A program made the position numbers and the translations under genes. A stretch of DNA of 64,000 nt from Dermacentor variabilis. Lineage: Eukaryota > Arthropoda > Arachnida > Ixodida > Ixodidae. The notes beneath the pieces were generated by a model, which was not told where the DNA came from, did no database searches, and saw only the letters and a program-made list of their open reading frames with translations. The stretch is from the NCBI RefSeq assembly GCF_050947875.1, contig NC_134568.1, positions 261,682,115-261,746,114 on the forward strand, written 5' to 3'. The first letter of the stretch is position 1. Each line of letters opens with the position of its first letter. Below are positions 10,841 through 23,253 of the stretch, piece by piece.

Positions 10841-12177
10841 ATGGATACCACCAACATGGAGCAGAACAGCCCTGCTGTCGTGGCGCACACCTCGGCCAAG
10901 AGAACGAAGGAAGCTACTGGCCTTCCATCGGATCAAAATTTAGCTCCAGCAGCCCCGAAAAGACCTTGCTCATCACAAGGCCTGCCCGCACGACCGACAC
11001 GCATGTCTCCGTAGTCGCCAACGACATCGTGGTACAAAGTGGTTATCAAGCCTCGTGCTAGATATGACATGTCCACTCTGCACAACCATATCATTCAAGC
11101 GGCCCTGGACGCCTGCCTCGAGACTTCCCGATTTCAAGATTTTGCTCAACACGAACCCACTAATACGGTCATAGTATGGGTGTCTGCTGTGGCACTAGTT
11201 TATAAACTCGAAGAACTACAACAAATACAAGTCTCGGAAGAATGTGTCCTTCCAGTCCAGGCGTACCTCGCCAGTTGTACCAATTTAAGACGCTACGTGG
11301 TTAATAGCGTTGACCTTGACGAAGAACCCGAGAGGCTCCTGCAGGGACTATCGTGTCCCACACACAAGGTCGTGGCTGCTCGCTACCTAGGCAGCGGTCG
11401 TACGTGCCTAATCACGCTTCAAGGGCCTAATTCCCCACCTAAACGTATCCTGTATTACGGCTGCGTACTTCGCCCGCGTCGGTTCAAGCCTTCCGTTGTG
11501 TACTGCTATTCTTGCTTTAGACAGGGACACATGAAATCATCCTGCCCCTACCCACCCAAGGACGACACCATGGAGCCTGAACCGTCAGCATCGTTTAGAT
11601 GCGGCCTATGCCAAACAAACGATCATGACATCACTTAATTCCACGACGTGTCCTACGAAGTTGAAGGCCACTAAGAAGGCTCGACAACGCCATTCTCGAC
11701 AGCCAGCAAGGACCCCTCGAGATCCATCAATGAAACAAGTCCCTGTGTACAACCGTTACGCCGTTCTGGCCTCGCTGGAAGAGGACGCTAGCTAGGTGAC
11801 AATAGCAAGTACAGCGACAAGTGATGCTGCCACTCCTACATATAGCGCAGCTGTTAGGTCGTCCACTTCACGACCGCAACGGACATCATAATCGACAGAA
11901 GACACGCCGCTTCCTTTGGCAGACGAAGAGTTCGAGATCGACGCTCGCCTGGCCACCCTTGAAAAGGAAATCCAACGTCTCAAGGAACGCCGTACAGTGC
12001 TCCGGCGTCGTCATGACGGAGCGCGGCCGTCGCATTCGTCGTCGACGTCTAGTCCTGCTCATATGGCTAACCCGGCATCTGTGTCGAAACCTCTTTCACC
12101 CCAAGAACTCTTGCGCTTCGTTGCGCAACAGCTCCAGCATCTCACCTCGGTTCTACTGGCCAATCTTAATCTATGAT
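10841..12177 (+). pseudogene. A1 ORF1 (CCHC nucleic-acid-binding protein), frameshifted
   Basis: RNA-binding ORF1 of LINE A. The start ATGGATACC at 10841 is placed by similarity to the A2 ORF1 start (LRMDTTN against LRMTTSM). The frame is lost near 11014, and a long segment resumes about 11039-11638 with YYGCVLRPRRFKPS, a CCHC knuckle CYSCFRQGHMKSSC, and the start of a second knuckle CGLCQTNDHD cut by a stop. The C-terminus (about 11916-12176) is a charged helix, LATLEKEIQRLKERR, as in A2. Its TGA overlaps the ORF2 start in ATGA. Confidence 0.85.
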
Positions 12178-15100
12178 GGCTGCTGCGTCTTCAAGTGTGC
12201 CAGAAGGCATCTTACAGTGGAACTGTCGCGGCATCGCGGGGAAGGTCGGAGAGCTGCGTCAGCGTCTCAGATATGGGAAGCTGCGTGTTTGGGCTATACT
12301 GCTTCAAGAGTCCAACGGCCCGCCACCCATTCCAGGATTTGTGGTATACTCATCGCTTTCAATGTTGGATCGTAGGAGTGCCTCGTAGGAGTGCCTGGAT
12401 GCCCCTCCAGGAAAGGCTGCAGCGTATGTAAAATGCACTCTTCATCAGACTCGCGTTGATGTTTCACGGTGGTGTACTTTATGGCAAGAAGTCGTGGCCG
12501 TATTGGTTCGTCTCCAACGCACGGACGTTATCATCGTTTCGTACTATGCCTGCCCCTACAGCGGTCGTGCGGCTCGGTTGTGTCTCGGTTGGTTGGCGCA
12601 CCTACGACAGAAACATCCTGGTTGCACCATTATGGTAGCAGGAGATTTTAATGCGCCCCACATCACATGTGGATACGCTATTTCCAGTGCGCGTGGTACG
12701 TGTGTGCTGGACACATTTATGGACGCCCAATCCACTCTGCTTAATAATGTGTCAGTGCCTACTTGTCGGCGTGACCACCCTCGCGCGCCGCCACACTTAC
12801 CAGACTTATCTTGGTGGCTAGGAAGGACGACCGTCTCCTGGTCATGTGAACCCGACTGCTGAGGTAGCGACCATCATCCGATTCACCTTGGTTTATCTTC
12901 GGGCGGAACAGGCCGCCTCCGCCGACTATGTCGAGTGGTGGACTGGGATCGATACAGGGAGGTATCAGAAAGTAATGTATCCAACTCCATGCTGGACCCG
13001 TCCCGTTGTCTTAAGGCGGCATTAGTTGAGGCGACACATACGTCGTGGGTTGATGAATCGCGAACCGCTCCCGATTTGCAACTTCTGCCTCTCTGGACGT
13101 CGTGCCGCCAAGCAGAAATTGCATCAGAACGTGACCCTGCATAAAATACCCTTCGCGTAGAAGCCCAACGCCTTACAGCAGTAGCTCGGCGCCGTGAACA
13201 CCGCGTAGAACCTGGCCGCTGGATGGACTGATGCTCTTCTCTCGGACCTTCGTCATCCAATGCCTCCATTTGGCGCACCTTCCGAGTAATGGAACGTAGT
13301 CGGCGCCCTCCAGAGCCCGCAGCCTTCGCCCTGTTAGCATCGGGCCAGACACCAGCAGTATTCGCAGAAACTGTCGCCCACACCTTTTTTCCGGCTTTGG
13401 GCACAACACCGCCTCCCTTCCTTGTTCAAAACTGCCTTCCCGAGGACGCAGGCACGCCGCCTACGCTCTCTGACATCGAGGGTATACAAGCTGTCTTCAC
13501 TATCGCAGAGTTTTTAGCGGCAATAGACTTGTCGAAGCCATGCAAGGCACCAGGACCGGATGGCATACCGTATGAACTTTATAAAAACACGGAAGGCAAG
13601 GTTCTCGAAGTGCTGTTGGGGGCCATAAACGAAGCTTGGGCTACAGGAGTCATTCCTGATTCTTGGCGGCATGCAGAAATGGTCCCTATTCCCAAATCCG
13701 GAAAACCCCAAGATAATATCGCTCATATGTGCCCAATAGCGCTAACCTCAACCTTAGGCAAGCTGATGGAGCGTATGCTCGCGACACGTATTACATGGTG
13801 GCTCGAGCGGTACTCATGGTGTCATCCTGGCCAAATCGGGTTCCGTGCTCATCTGAGCGCAGAGGATGGCCTTGCGTACCTTTCTATAGTTCTCATCGGA
13901 GGCCGCTTCCGAAAAATTCGCACGATTCTGGCAATGGATATTCGTAAAGCGCACGACCATGTGAGTCACGAAGCAATTGTCGGAATTCTCCATTGGCTTA
14001 AGTTCCCTAGCCATGTCTGCACATTCGTCGAAGCCTTCCTGTGCGCTCGCACCTCCTCCAATCGCCTGGCTGGCCAAGCGGCAGGTCAGTTCGTCGCACA
14101 TCGGGGTGTCCCACAAGGATCTGTGCTCGCACCAGTCCTTTTCAATATTGCTCTCCTTCCACTAGCTTGGAAGCTAGCCACGATACATAACGCACAGTAC
14201 ATAATGTACGCAGATGACATCACTGTCTGGTCAGTTGATCCTTAAATCTGCCACCAAGAACAAGCGCTCCAAGAGGTCCTAAACGTGACGCACAACTGGT
14301 GTGCTCAGATAGGCCTTGGCATTTCCAAGGGCAAGACGACGTACATGTCAGCAGCGAACAAGTATGGGCGCCGTTTACTGGCACTCCGGCCTCTTCAGTT
14401 AACTCTGGATCAGCAACCATTGCACGAGGCTTCAACTCTCCGTGTACTCGGCCTTGAAATGGATTCCTCCGGATCTGCGGGACCATGGGTCAAGAATGCA
14501 AGGCCGCAGAAACGATACAGTTGATACGTAGGATTGCGAAGAAATCTGGCGGAGCGAGCACCAACATGGCTCGCCTTCTTGTCCGTTCTGTATTGCAACG
14601 ACGACTCGTCTACAGAGCTCAGTTTCATCATCTCACGAAGGCACAATGGGCTCGCCTTGAGGCCATTAATAGCGAAGCCATGCGGGCCATAACGGGACTA
14701 CCACGTCTCACACCGTTGCCAACCCTACAGGCCGAGTCCCAACTCAACACTACCGACGAACTCGTACACCAACGTCGATGCGTGCGCGCCCTAAAGCCAT
14801 CATATTTCTGCTCGGCTGCTTCACTGGCCCGGTACATGGGACACGAAATAGACAATCTCACATCGACGAGACCCGATGTAGCTCCGTGGAAAAGGGTACA
14901 ATTAAGTGACAATAAGCCTCTTGGTCGTCTGTATAGCCCGGTTCCTCGTCAGGCGAATGCCAAAGTTTCCCGCCTTCGTCGCGCCGATGATAATCAAGAC
15001 GATGCGACTCTTGTAGCATACACTGATGCCAGTGTTAATGGCACCACGATTCACACAGCTCTCGTGTGTCCATTGATACCAGAGGCAGGCCAGACGTGCT

Positions 15101-15857
15101 CGTATGTTGCCGATCCTGCACCACCGGCCTACCTTGCAGAGCTTGCTGCCATACGAGACGGCTTGGCCGCGTTGCTACCTACTGTTCAAGCTGCTCGATA
15201 CTCTCATCTCATCATTCGCACAGACTCTACTCAAGCCATCCACGACATACGTAGGGTATTTCGGTCCACTCTATTCTCAGATAGCATTCACCGTCTTGCT
15301 GCCACTACGAATATCCTCATACGCGTCCAGTGGGTGCCTCGAGCAGCCCTGTCGGGTCTCCTTGAAGCAGATATGGCAACCCACCCACAGATTACAACAT
15401 ACCCACTTTCACATTTTCCTGAAGACGCCTGTGGATGACTGATCCGGGAAAAGGAAAACCTCCGACGTACCACACGAGCTCTCATACCTCCGTGTGGGTC
15501 AGACCTCCCTGGTGGTTAACCCGCCGAGAGGAGGTTACGTTAAGGAGGCTACGTGTCGGGGTCGTGCTCACCCCGTCTGTGACCGCTCTCTGGCCACAAC
15601 AGTACCATGGTCCTTACGGCTCATCATGCCCATCTTGCAACACAGAAATCCAAAATGTGACAGTGAAACACCTATTATGGACATGCCCAGGACTTCATCT
15701 AAGCCGTCTCCGCCACCTCCGGGCAACAGGTCTTCGGCCTGGCCGCCCACCCGTCCTTGAACGTTGGATTCATGGGCCACATCATCGTTCACTCCTAGAT
15801 TTTTTGCACGAGTCGAATCTGTTCGTGTATTTTTTACATCCTTTGTATTATGCCTAA
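12173..15857 (+). pseudogene. A1 ORF2 (APE endonuclease, RT, RNase H), broken
   Basis: Homologous along its length to the intact A2 ORF2. APE: EGILQWNCRG at the start and VAGDFNAPH near 12640. RT: GPDGIPYELYKN near 13555, LAMDIRKAHDH near 13930 (motif A, with AHD where A2 has AYD), GVPQGSVLAP near 14105 and MYADDITVWS near 14205. RNase H: AYTDASVNG near 15020 and IRTDSTQAIHD near 15220. The C-terminal CCHC is at about 15627-15690 (CPSCNTEIQN to WTC). Stops or frameshifts occur near 12388, 12862, 13144, 14245, 14524 and 15438. It is not translatable as one protein. Confidence 0.9.
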
Positions 15858-15884
15858 GGGCACGCTTTCGAATTAAAAAAAACT

Positions 15885-16233
15885 ACGTTATAAAAAAGTA
15901 GCAGTTTCGCCCTAAAGGCAAATGATTGCGATAGCAAATTATTAGACAGATATACGAAGTAAAGGTAGTACTTTTATAGCCGTATAAATTGCACACAAGC
16001 ACGTGTCACGTGCGCACAGGCAAACGTGAACAGTCCTCGCACCATGATCGCGGACATAGAGTTAATACCGCGGACACTGGCCACACTTGAGAGGCTAGCC
16101 ACACTCGCTGTCAGAACGCTGGCATGATGAAGAGCGTTAGCAGCGGCGAGCGAATGCTTCGTGCTGCCTCTAGCTGCAGCGCGTCCCCGAAACTTGAGTT
16201 TACGCCATCTCCACCACTAGACGCGTGAGAACG
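15885..16233. other. Non-coding, interspersed-repeat-like DNA
   Basis: No gene seen. From about 15960 the sequence looks like dispersed repeat DNA, and the SINE at 16247 is inserted into it: the same sequence resumes after the SINE's second target duplication. Confidence 0.4.
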
Positions 16234-16246
16234 AAGCGCGCACGAA

Positions 16247-16492
16247 CCCGCCGTGGTTGCTCAGTGGCTATGGTGTTGGGCTGCTGAGCACGAGGTCGCG
16301 GGATCGAATCCCGGCCACGGCGGCCGCATTTCGATGGGGGCGAAATGCGAAAACACCCGTGTGCTTAGATTTAGGTGCACGTTAAAGAACCCTAGGTGGT
16401 GGAACTTTCCGGAGTCTCACACTATACGGCGTGCCTCATAATCAGAAAGTGGTTTTGGCACGTAAAACCCCAAATATTATTATTATTATATT
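16247..16492 (+). mobile_element. Ruka-like tRNA-derived SINE with 13-bp target duplication
   Basis: The head CCCGCCGTGGTTGCTCAGTG contains an A-box-like TTGCTCAGTGG, and GGATCGAATCC at 16301-16311 is the B box, so it would be transcribed by RNA polymerase III. The body includes GTGCACGTTAAAGAACCC and the tail ends in an (ATT)n run. It is bounded by AAGCGCGCACGAA at 16234-16246 and again at 16493-16505, a perfect 13-bp duplication. The type matches tick Ruka SINEs by memory of that family. It depends on a LINE for mobility. Confidence 0.93.
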
Positions 16493-16505
16493 AAGCGCGC
16501 ACGAA

Positions 16506-17725
16506 GCCACAAGCCATCTCGACTCGCGTGGGCTTAGTACTCACCAAAGATTACCTCCAAGATCGGGTGCGCGGTCGTGCTCAGCCACGCCAAGCGCAGC
16601 AATGGCAGCCTGCACCTACAGTATTGTGACGAAGCTGTGCGGCTTCGAGTTTAGTTTATGTACATAAATAAAAGAAAATTCAGCGACAATTACGATGCTT
16701 CCTAATGCGAAATTTTCAGTTCGCGATATATTGGCTGGCGCGAACAATCTGTCTCGTGCGGCACATTGAAAACGGAGCGAAAAGTGCGGCGCGACTGCCT
16801 CACTAATCTGGGGATTGCGAGAGGCAACGTGTAGGTGACGCGTGGGCGCAATTCACAACAGCCGCCGCAGACAGACCTCCCAGACGACGCGTGCTACTCT
16901 GGTGCCATCTCGCAGCCATCGTGGCTGCACTATGCTTCTCACGCTTTCGCTTCATGGTTCCGCTGCACCCTTCTCCTCCGCTTTCCTCCTCGCGTCTTTC
17001 ATCCACCGCTAAGTACCGCGTTCGCTCTTTCATTCCCAGTAAAACACGATGATAAAAATAATCGGAAGCGACGAAGCCACTCGTAAAGGCGCACAACAAA
17101 CAAGCTATATTTAAAGCACACAGGGCAAGCAAACAGAAAACACATACAAGAGAGCTGAAGTTCATGCAAGTGTTCAAGGTACACGAAGAGCGTTCACTCG
17201 TGAAGTGGGTACGATGTACAGACTAGGCGATGAGCGCGCGAAGAGCAGATTGGAGCACGTCCTGGGGATGGAGCTCGGCACAGTGTCGATCCTTGTGTAT
17301 GCTGGCAGTGGCCGGACGTCCCGTCGACGTTCACCGGCAGGAGCTTGACTAAGTATCGGAGACGCCGGACAGGACCTGCTGGACACCCTTACGGCGTTCG
17401 CCAGCTGCAGGCTTCGGGAGGAACTAGATGAGGTTCCCGCGTCCTGGTGGGAGCCTGTTGCGACCACAGGTGAGAGCTCCAGTTACCGTTACGCCAGCGC
17501 CCCGGACGCCATCTTCCTTCTCCCGACGCGTCTTTCACGATCTGGTTTGATCGCCGGCTTCTCTCCGAATGATAGACTATGATATAGGATATCCTTCTTC
17601 GATGGCGCGTGCCCACTGCTGGGGATTGGATTTGGATGGTACTAGGAAGATGTTGGTATTGCAAAAGATGGTAAAAGTATCAGGTGGAAATGGATAAAAA
17701 TTTGTAGGACGCTTAAGCTTCGCCT
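16506..17725. other. Non-coding region, no recognised gene
   Basis: The GC-rich open frames on both strands here do not resemble known proteins. An AATAAA lies near 16670. The last part (about 17700-17725) reads straight into 18964 onward if the TTAA element is removed, so it is likely part of another repeat. Confidence 0.4.
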
Positions 17726-17729
17726 TTAA

Positions 17730-18963
17730 AGGGACACTAAAGGTTACCAGAAACTCAAGTTAAAGTGGTAGAGCAATGTTCTAGAACGTCTAAGGCGTCA
17801 ATATAATCGCGAACAGAGCTTTAGTAACCGAGAAATTGAGGTAAATGCATGACACGATTTGAGACACCCCAGCGACATTCCGGTACTAGCCCGATGACGA
17901 AAGGACTCCTCATAATTTGTGTTACTAATACTCAACTACTAGTATTAAAAATATCATTTCATTCGATTATAAGACGGAAAAAAATGCTACTTGTCTACGT
18001 CTATTCGATTCTAAGAAAAAATAACATTTTGACGTTACCCTTCAATAATATGGGTGTTCGAAAGGTTTCGTTTTCGCTCGACTCTGCGCGCTCAACTCTG
18101 CGCCGCGCACGCTTTGGAGTTTCAGTAGTTTCGTTATCGCGTCGTGCTGTGAGGGTTCTGCTGACTCGCGAAACTTTCATTTGGAACAAGCAGCGAGAAT
18201 GCCACGTCCATGCGATGTCGTGGGAAGCCCTCGTTGCTTTCCCGCTCCGGAGAGCCGGTGTCGAGGCCGCCGTCGTAGTACGCAACGACGCCGGCAGTGC
18301 GAGCCCTCAGCAGCAGGTCGCGCTCGTCGGTGCTCAAATCGCTGAAGTTGAGCCCACCATCGCGAGCCAATCTGTCGGTGTCAGGGTCCATTGCGACGAG
18401 CGTCGAAGTTAGCGTCATAGAATGAAGTACCAGCTTATGGGCGCCTTGCGCTTTCTAGGCCGAGTTTTGCGTCGATTCGCACATATTTATGCCCTGTTGC
18501 GAGTGCGAAAAGGCTCGTCGCTTCTCATAGACCACGCCGACCACGCTGCGAGCTCGCCGCAGCCTAGTTTAACGAAAACGGACTCTCCGTGTGCCGTGGG
18601 ACGTAATGTGGGACGTAATTCGTTTCTCCTTCCGCTAGCCACCATACTCCCACTTTCGCTCTGCTGTCGGCTCTGTCTTGGCTCTGTTTCTGGCCGCGCG
18701 TTCGCGTTTTGCGCAGAAAAGCCGTAGCGCCGTCTGCGGACGCCGTTCTACTCACCGATGGCGCAACGTCACTATGAGACCATGATGTCAGTACTCCTCG
18801 ATCGGAGGGCGGGCGATTTGAACTGCGCTAGAGGTACGCGGACGCTTCAGAACGCATTTTCTCTTAAAATAAGTCTCTCCTTGGCACGAAACAAGCGTTT
18901 CGAGGTTTCTGGGATGGTATTTCAACAGTCCACGTTGACTTAATAGTAACCTTTAGTGTCCCT
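17730..18963. mobile_element. TTAA-flanked inverted-repeat DNA element (non-autonomous)
   Basis: The ends are an exact 18-bp inverted repeat, AGGGACACTAAAGGTTAC at 17730-17747 and its complement at 18946-18963. TTAA lies immediately outside both ends (17726-17729 and 18964-18967), the target duplication expected of piggyBac-type elements. TIRs beginning AGGG are not the classic CCC start, and a 3-bp TWA duplication (PIF/Harbinger) cannot be excluded. There is no complete transposase. The minus frame 18418-18134 contains an acidic stretch (FSDLSTDERDLLLRA) that could be a transposase fragment. Confidence 0.82.
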
Positions 18964-18967
18964 TTAA

Positions 18968-19249
18968 GAGTGGAACGCGATAGCATTCAAAGCCCCCTGA
19001 CTGCTTTTCATGCTTCTCGGCAACTGCAGCTTATGTGACCATAACGTTTACTAGGAAACGCTGGGTGCGAACGCTATGCACGAAGGCAAGCTTTCTGGTA
19101 GAAACGCGGCCTCTTGCGTGGGTTGATTTATTGCTATTGTTTCGCACTTTTGTCTGAGAAGAGCTAACATAAAAGATCTGTGCTGTCGGTGTTCTTTTCC
19201 CATTACATTTGTTTGTGGGCTGCCGTTCTCAATATTCCGAGGAATAACT
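18968..19249. other. Non-coding flank of the TTAA element
   Basis: No gene seen. Contiguous with 17700-17725 once the TTAA element is removed. Confidence 0.35.
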
Positions 19250-20133
19250 TAGTAAAGAATGAATGACAAGGTATGAACAACTTTAGTGGTAGAAGAGCGG
19301 TTGCGTATGCGTGGTTCGGAATTTAGTTCGAAATTCTTTTTGCAGAATCGCCTTGAAACAAGTATAAATTCCTCCACGCTGAGCAAACATCACTGTGGCA
19401 GTTTCCAAGAGAGGAAGTTCCCAGAGAAAGGACATTTAAAATGGAAAAATTTAAACCAAGTTGCCTGAACACTGGTTCTAAAATGCTTTTTGCTTAAAGA
19501 AGAAAAACGGCGGCTGAATAAGAAAAAAATATCTATGGTCTCACCTTCTGGTTAGCTTGGGCACAGTATGTAGGATGCCAGACCAGCCCTGTGACGATAA
19601 AAGTTTAATACTGGTGTTCGACAGCGTAACCGGGTAAAAATTACTTCAGTTTTTCTGGTGTGAAAATAATTTTTGTGCCAAGGGAATAGAAGGTGTCGAT
19701 ATGTTGAAAAATTTGCTATCGCTTGGTTCAAAAAGTCTTGAGCAATTGCATACCTCCTGAACTTAGTAGTAGTTAGGTAAGCTGATGCGGGAAGTAATGA
19801 TAGTACAGGGCCATTGAGGGCTGCTCTCGTGAGACTGTCAGCCATTTCGTCCATGTATAATCCCTTATGACCAGGCACTTAAAGTAATCTAATTAAATTT
19901 ATGTGGGCAGGCACTAGGAAATGAAGTTTACGTAAAAGGCTAGTAGCACTATATGTTGTGAGCGATGTACATAAAGAATCAGTTGTTATGACTACCGTCG
20001 ATATTGATGAATTTAGTTTACGTAAGGATAACACTACAGCTAGAAATTAAGCCAGATATACGGATAAGTAGTCCGGAATCCTGATTGAGAATGACCAGTC
20101 TAGAGGAGGAGCGAGAATGCCAGATTTTTCTCC
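19250..20133 (-). pseudogene. LINE B1, RNase H and C-terminus (3' part)
   Basis: 3' portion of a family B LINE on the minus strand. From 20130 downward it reads LDWSFSIRIPDYLSVYLA, then a second RNase H Asp motif (TTDSL near 19990), VPGHKGLYMDEMADSL near 19875 (the GHxG...N/D-x-AD module) and RLRCRTPVLNFYRHRAG near 19610. Stops and shifts interrupt it. Its RNase H begins at 23.3 kb, on the far side of the inserted LINE C. Confidence 0.85.
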
Positions 20134-20265
20134 CAGGTGCGCCCATGAGTATTCCCTTACGTTTTTGACAAATGACAGGTCCGGAAACGTGTCTCGACTT
20201 ACACTATTGCCTACTCGAGTTGGTTGGAGGAGGTTGGTTATCAATTCGAGGCCCATTTGGTCAAC
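20134..20265 (-). pseudogene. Inverted APE-endonuclease segment of LINE C
   Basis: Read on the minus strand from 20265: DQMGLELITNLLQPTRVGN, then SRDTFPDLSFVKN and WAHLGEKS. This is the end of an APE domain and aligns with PTRIGYSVSKDTSPDPTF of LINE D at 58.8 kb. Its promoter-proximal end faces the junction and its distal end faces the flank, the geometry produced by twin priming. Confidence 0.78.
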
Positions 20266-20267
20266 CG

Positions 20268-23200
20268 CATCGAGGAGCGGTCACTACATCCTCAGCATCT
20301 CGGTATCCACGCCGAAACTCAAGAGAACAATTGGCGAAATTAGGCTTAGGGACTGGGAGGCATTCAGGCAGTACCCCCCGCCCGAAAACGGTATAACGGA
20401 CATAGCGGAATGGATGCAGCACCTCCGGGACGCCCACATCCAAACCACCAAAACCATCCAGCGCACGGTCGAGACGCCCGAAGTCGACCGCCGGCTCTTA
20501 CACCTGTGGGAAGCCCGCGAGGGCCTCCTCAAACGGTGGAAGCGACAGCGGTTAAACCGGAAGCTACGTCTACGAATCGAGAAAATAACAGACGAAGCTA
20601 CAAATTACGCAAACGAGCTGACGCAGCAAAATTGGGTACAGTTTTGCACCTCGCTCAAGGGTACCCTGAGTACGGCGCAGACGTGGGCCATCCTACGTTG
20701 CCTGATCGAGCCCGACAAGGCGAAATCGACAACCAGTCGGACGCTCCTAGAAATCGCTCACAAGTTCCCCGGAAACGACCAGGATCTGATTGACACCCTA
20801 AAAACCAGATACCTTGGTAGCGACCCCATACAACCCTGCCTCCTAAAATATGAAGGAGAACCAATACCAGAACTGGACGCTCCCATCACGGAAGAAGAGG
20901 TGTATGCCGTGGCACGAGCCTCACAGCGCAACACTGTTCCCGGAGTTGACAAAATCACCAATGCCATTATTAAAAACCTGAGCCCGATGCACATCCAGGA
21001 CTTCACCGAATACCAAAACGAGGAACTCTGGAGCAAGGGGCACGTACCGAACGAGTGGAAACACGCGGAAATCGTGACCATTCCCAAACCCGGCAAGGAG
21101 CCCGCGATCGACGCCCTGCGTCCCATCTCGCTGACTTCGTGCCTCGGCAAGCTGTACGAGAGGGTCATCGAAACCCGCCTCCAACATTACATAGAGGACG
21201 GTGACCTCTTCCCGCACACCATGCTTGGCTTCAGGCCGGGACTATCTGCGCAAGATGCGTTCCTAATCCTAAGGGAAGAAGTTCTTAAGGGCATCCCGAG
21301 GGGAGGAGAACATCTCCTGCTCGCACTCGACCTAAAAGGGGCATTCGATAACATCTCTCACGAGGCCATTCTCAAGGGACTGAACGACATCAGCTGCGGG
21401 GAGCGCATCTTTAATTACGTTAAATCGTTCTTGACGGGCCGGACGGCAACCATCGGAATAGGCCAGACTCGATCGGATACGATCGACGTGCCGAACAAAG
21501 GAACACCGCAAGGGGCGATAATCTCCCCGATTCTATTCAACGTCGCGATGCTAGCGCTGACCAAAGAGCTGCGGAAGATCCCCGACCTAGGTTACGCCCT
21601 GTACGCAGACGACATCACGCTCTGGGCCACCAAGGGCTCCCTAGCGCGAAAAGAGGCAACCCTTCAAGAGGCCGCGACGGCCGTGGAGAGATTTGCGGCA
21701 GCGAGCGGGATGCGTTGTGCGCCAGAAAAGTCCGAGGTGATCCGGGTGCACGGAGGAGGAATCTACAAGTCCCCCGGCCCTATCGACATCTATCTTGAGG
21801 GCCAGAAGATCACGGAAGGCAATAAGACTAGGATTCTGGGTTTTTGGATCCAGAGCAACCTGAAAGCCTCCCACACCATCCAAACCCTCAGGTCTGCCAC
21901 CAACCAGATCTCGCGGATTATAAAACGAATTACAAGAAGCCGCAAGGGCATGCGAGAAGAGGACACGCTTCGCCTCGTCCAGGCTCTGGTGATCAGCAGA
22001 ATCACGTATAGCATGCCGTATCACTATCACTCGCTAAACAAACGCGACCAAGAACAAGTCGATGCCATCATCAGAGGCGCGTACAAAACGGCCCTGGGTC
22101 TCCCTGTCACTACCTCATACGAGAAGTTAGCGGCCCTCGGGATCCACAACACCTTCGCTGAGCTGTCGGACGCGGTTATGGCTTCGCAAAAGACCAGACT
22201 ACAGAAGACGGCGGCGGGCAGAGCCATCCTCCACCGGACCGGAACGGCAACGGATCTCCGCGCCCTCGATGGGCAACGATCACTCCCGCCTGAGGTCAGA
22301 GGCAAGATCAAGGCGAACCCGATACCGAAGCACATGAGCCATGAACTCCAGGAAGGACGACGCAAGGCTCGCGTCGACAGACAGCGCCGACAATTCAAGG
22401 GTGACCCGTACGTAACGTACGTGGACGTGGCGGCGTACCCTGTAGGGGGCCTCTTCGCGGTAGCCGCCGTGAACGGGAGAGACAACTCCTTGACCCTCGC
22501 GGCCTCCGTAAGGGCAGAGACCCCAGCTGCGACTGAGACCATAACCGCGGCGCTGGTAATAAAGCAAGAAGACAGGGTAGGCAGGGAATTCCATGTCGTT
22601 ACCGACTCGCAACAGGCCTGCCGTAACTTTACCAACGGACGAACACCGCTGCTGGCGGCTCAGATTCTAGGCCCGAGGCTGCAAGAATACCATCAAATCA
22701 CGTGGACGCCGGGTCACGCGGGTCTGGAGGGGAACGAGAGGGCGAACGCCCTAGCTCGAGCGCTAATCAACCGAGCGGGGCAAGACGAATCGTCTCATCA
22801 ATCCCCACCATTTACCTTCATGCCTCTGCCGTCCAATTACTTCGACCGACTCGAGATCCAGCTACTCAACCGCAGGATTTATCCTCCGCCTCACAGAAAG
22901 CTCAGCACTGAAGATGCCGTAGCTCTCCGACTTATTCAGACAAACACATTTCCTAACCTACACAAATACAGTAAAATGTTCCCACATACATATCGCGGCA
23001 TCTGCCCCTGGCGCGGCGACACACGCCCTACACTCTTCCACATATCGTGGGGGTGCGGGGGCAAACCTCAACACTTAAAGACGCCTAGCACGTCATTTGA
23101 GCGGTGGGAGGTACAGCTGACCGGCGATACCCTGGCGGGACAAGAAGCTCTCGTCCAGCAAGTACGTGGAGCAGCCATGGCCAGTGGAGTCCTGGAATGA
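20268..23200 (+). CDS. LINE C ORF2 fragment: RT and RNase H, open
   Basis: About 977 codons without a stop; the frame opens upstream by chance into the inverted segment. The domain order starts at the end of APE (GHYILSIS). RT follows with PGVDKITNAI, motif A LALDLKGAFDNI (near 21329), GTPQGAIISPILFN near 21500 and LYADDITLW (near 21602). A linker and RNase H follow: TYVDVAAYP near 22420, VVTDSQQACRNF near 22600 and TWTPGHAGLEGNERANALA near 22700. There is a C-terminal Cys/His-poor tail (CPWRGDTRPTLFHISWGC). The APE N-terminus and ORF1 are absent, so it cannot move on its own. The open frame suggests a fairly young copy. Related to LINE E at 58.9-60.5 kb. Confidence 0.9.
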
Positions 23201-23253
23201 GGACACCACCCACTCGACCTCAAGAGCAACCACCTCGATGGTTCGAATAAATG

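Larger units (their letters stand above)
10650..15884 (+). mobile_element. LINE family A, copy A1 (RNase H-bearing, decayed)
   Basis: Nearly full-length non-LTR retrotransposon with ORF1, then an ORF2 carrying APE, RT and RNase H. Its 3' end reads TATGCCTAAGGGCACGCTTT and then an A-run at 15877-15884, matching the 3' end of copy A2 (minus, ending near 47675). The 5' end is estimated from the 189-nt leader of A2 and is uncertain by tens of bases. Confidence 0.88.

Noticed and set aside
17849..18412. 187-codon plus-strand frame inside the TTAA element
   Set aside because: No family resemblance. It overlaps an equally open minus frame and lies in a non-autonomous element.
20117..20267. N-terminal part of the long plus-strand frame beginning at 20117
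   Set aside because: The sequence there is the inverted APE segment and B1 DNA read on the wrong strand. LINE C coding begins near 20268.
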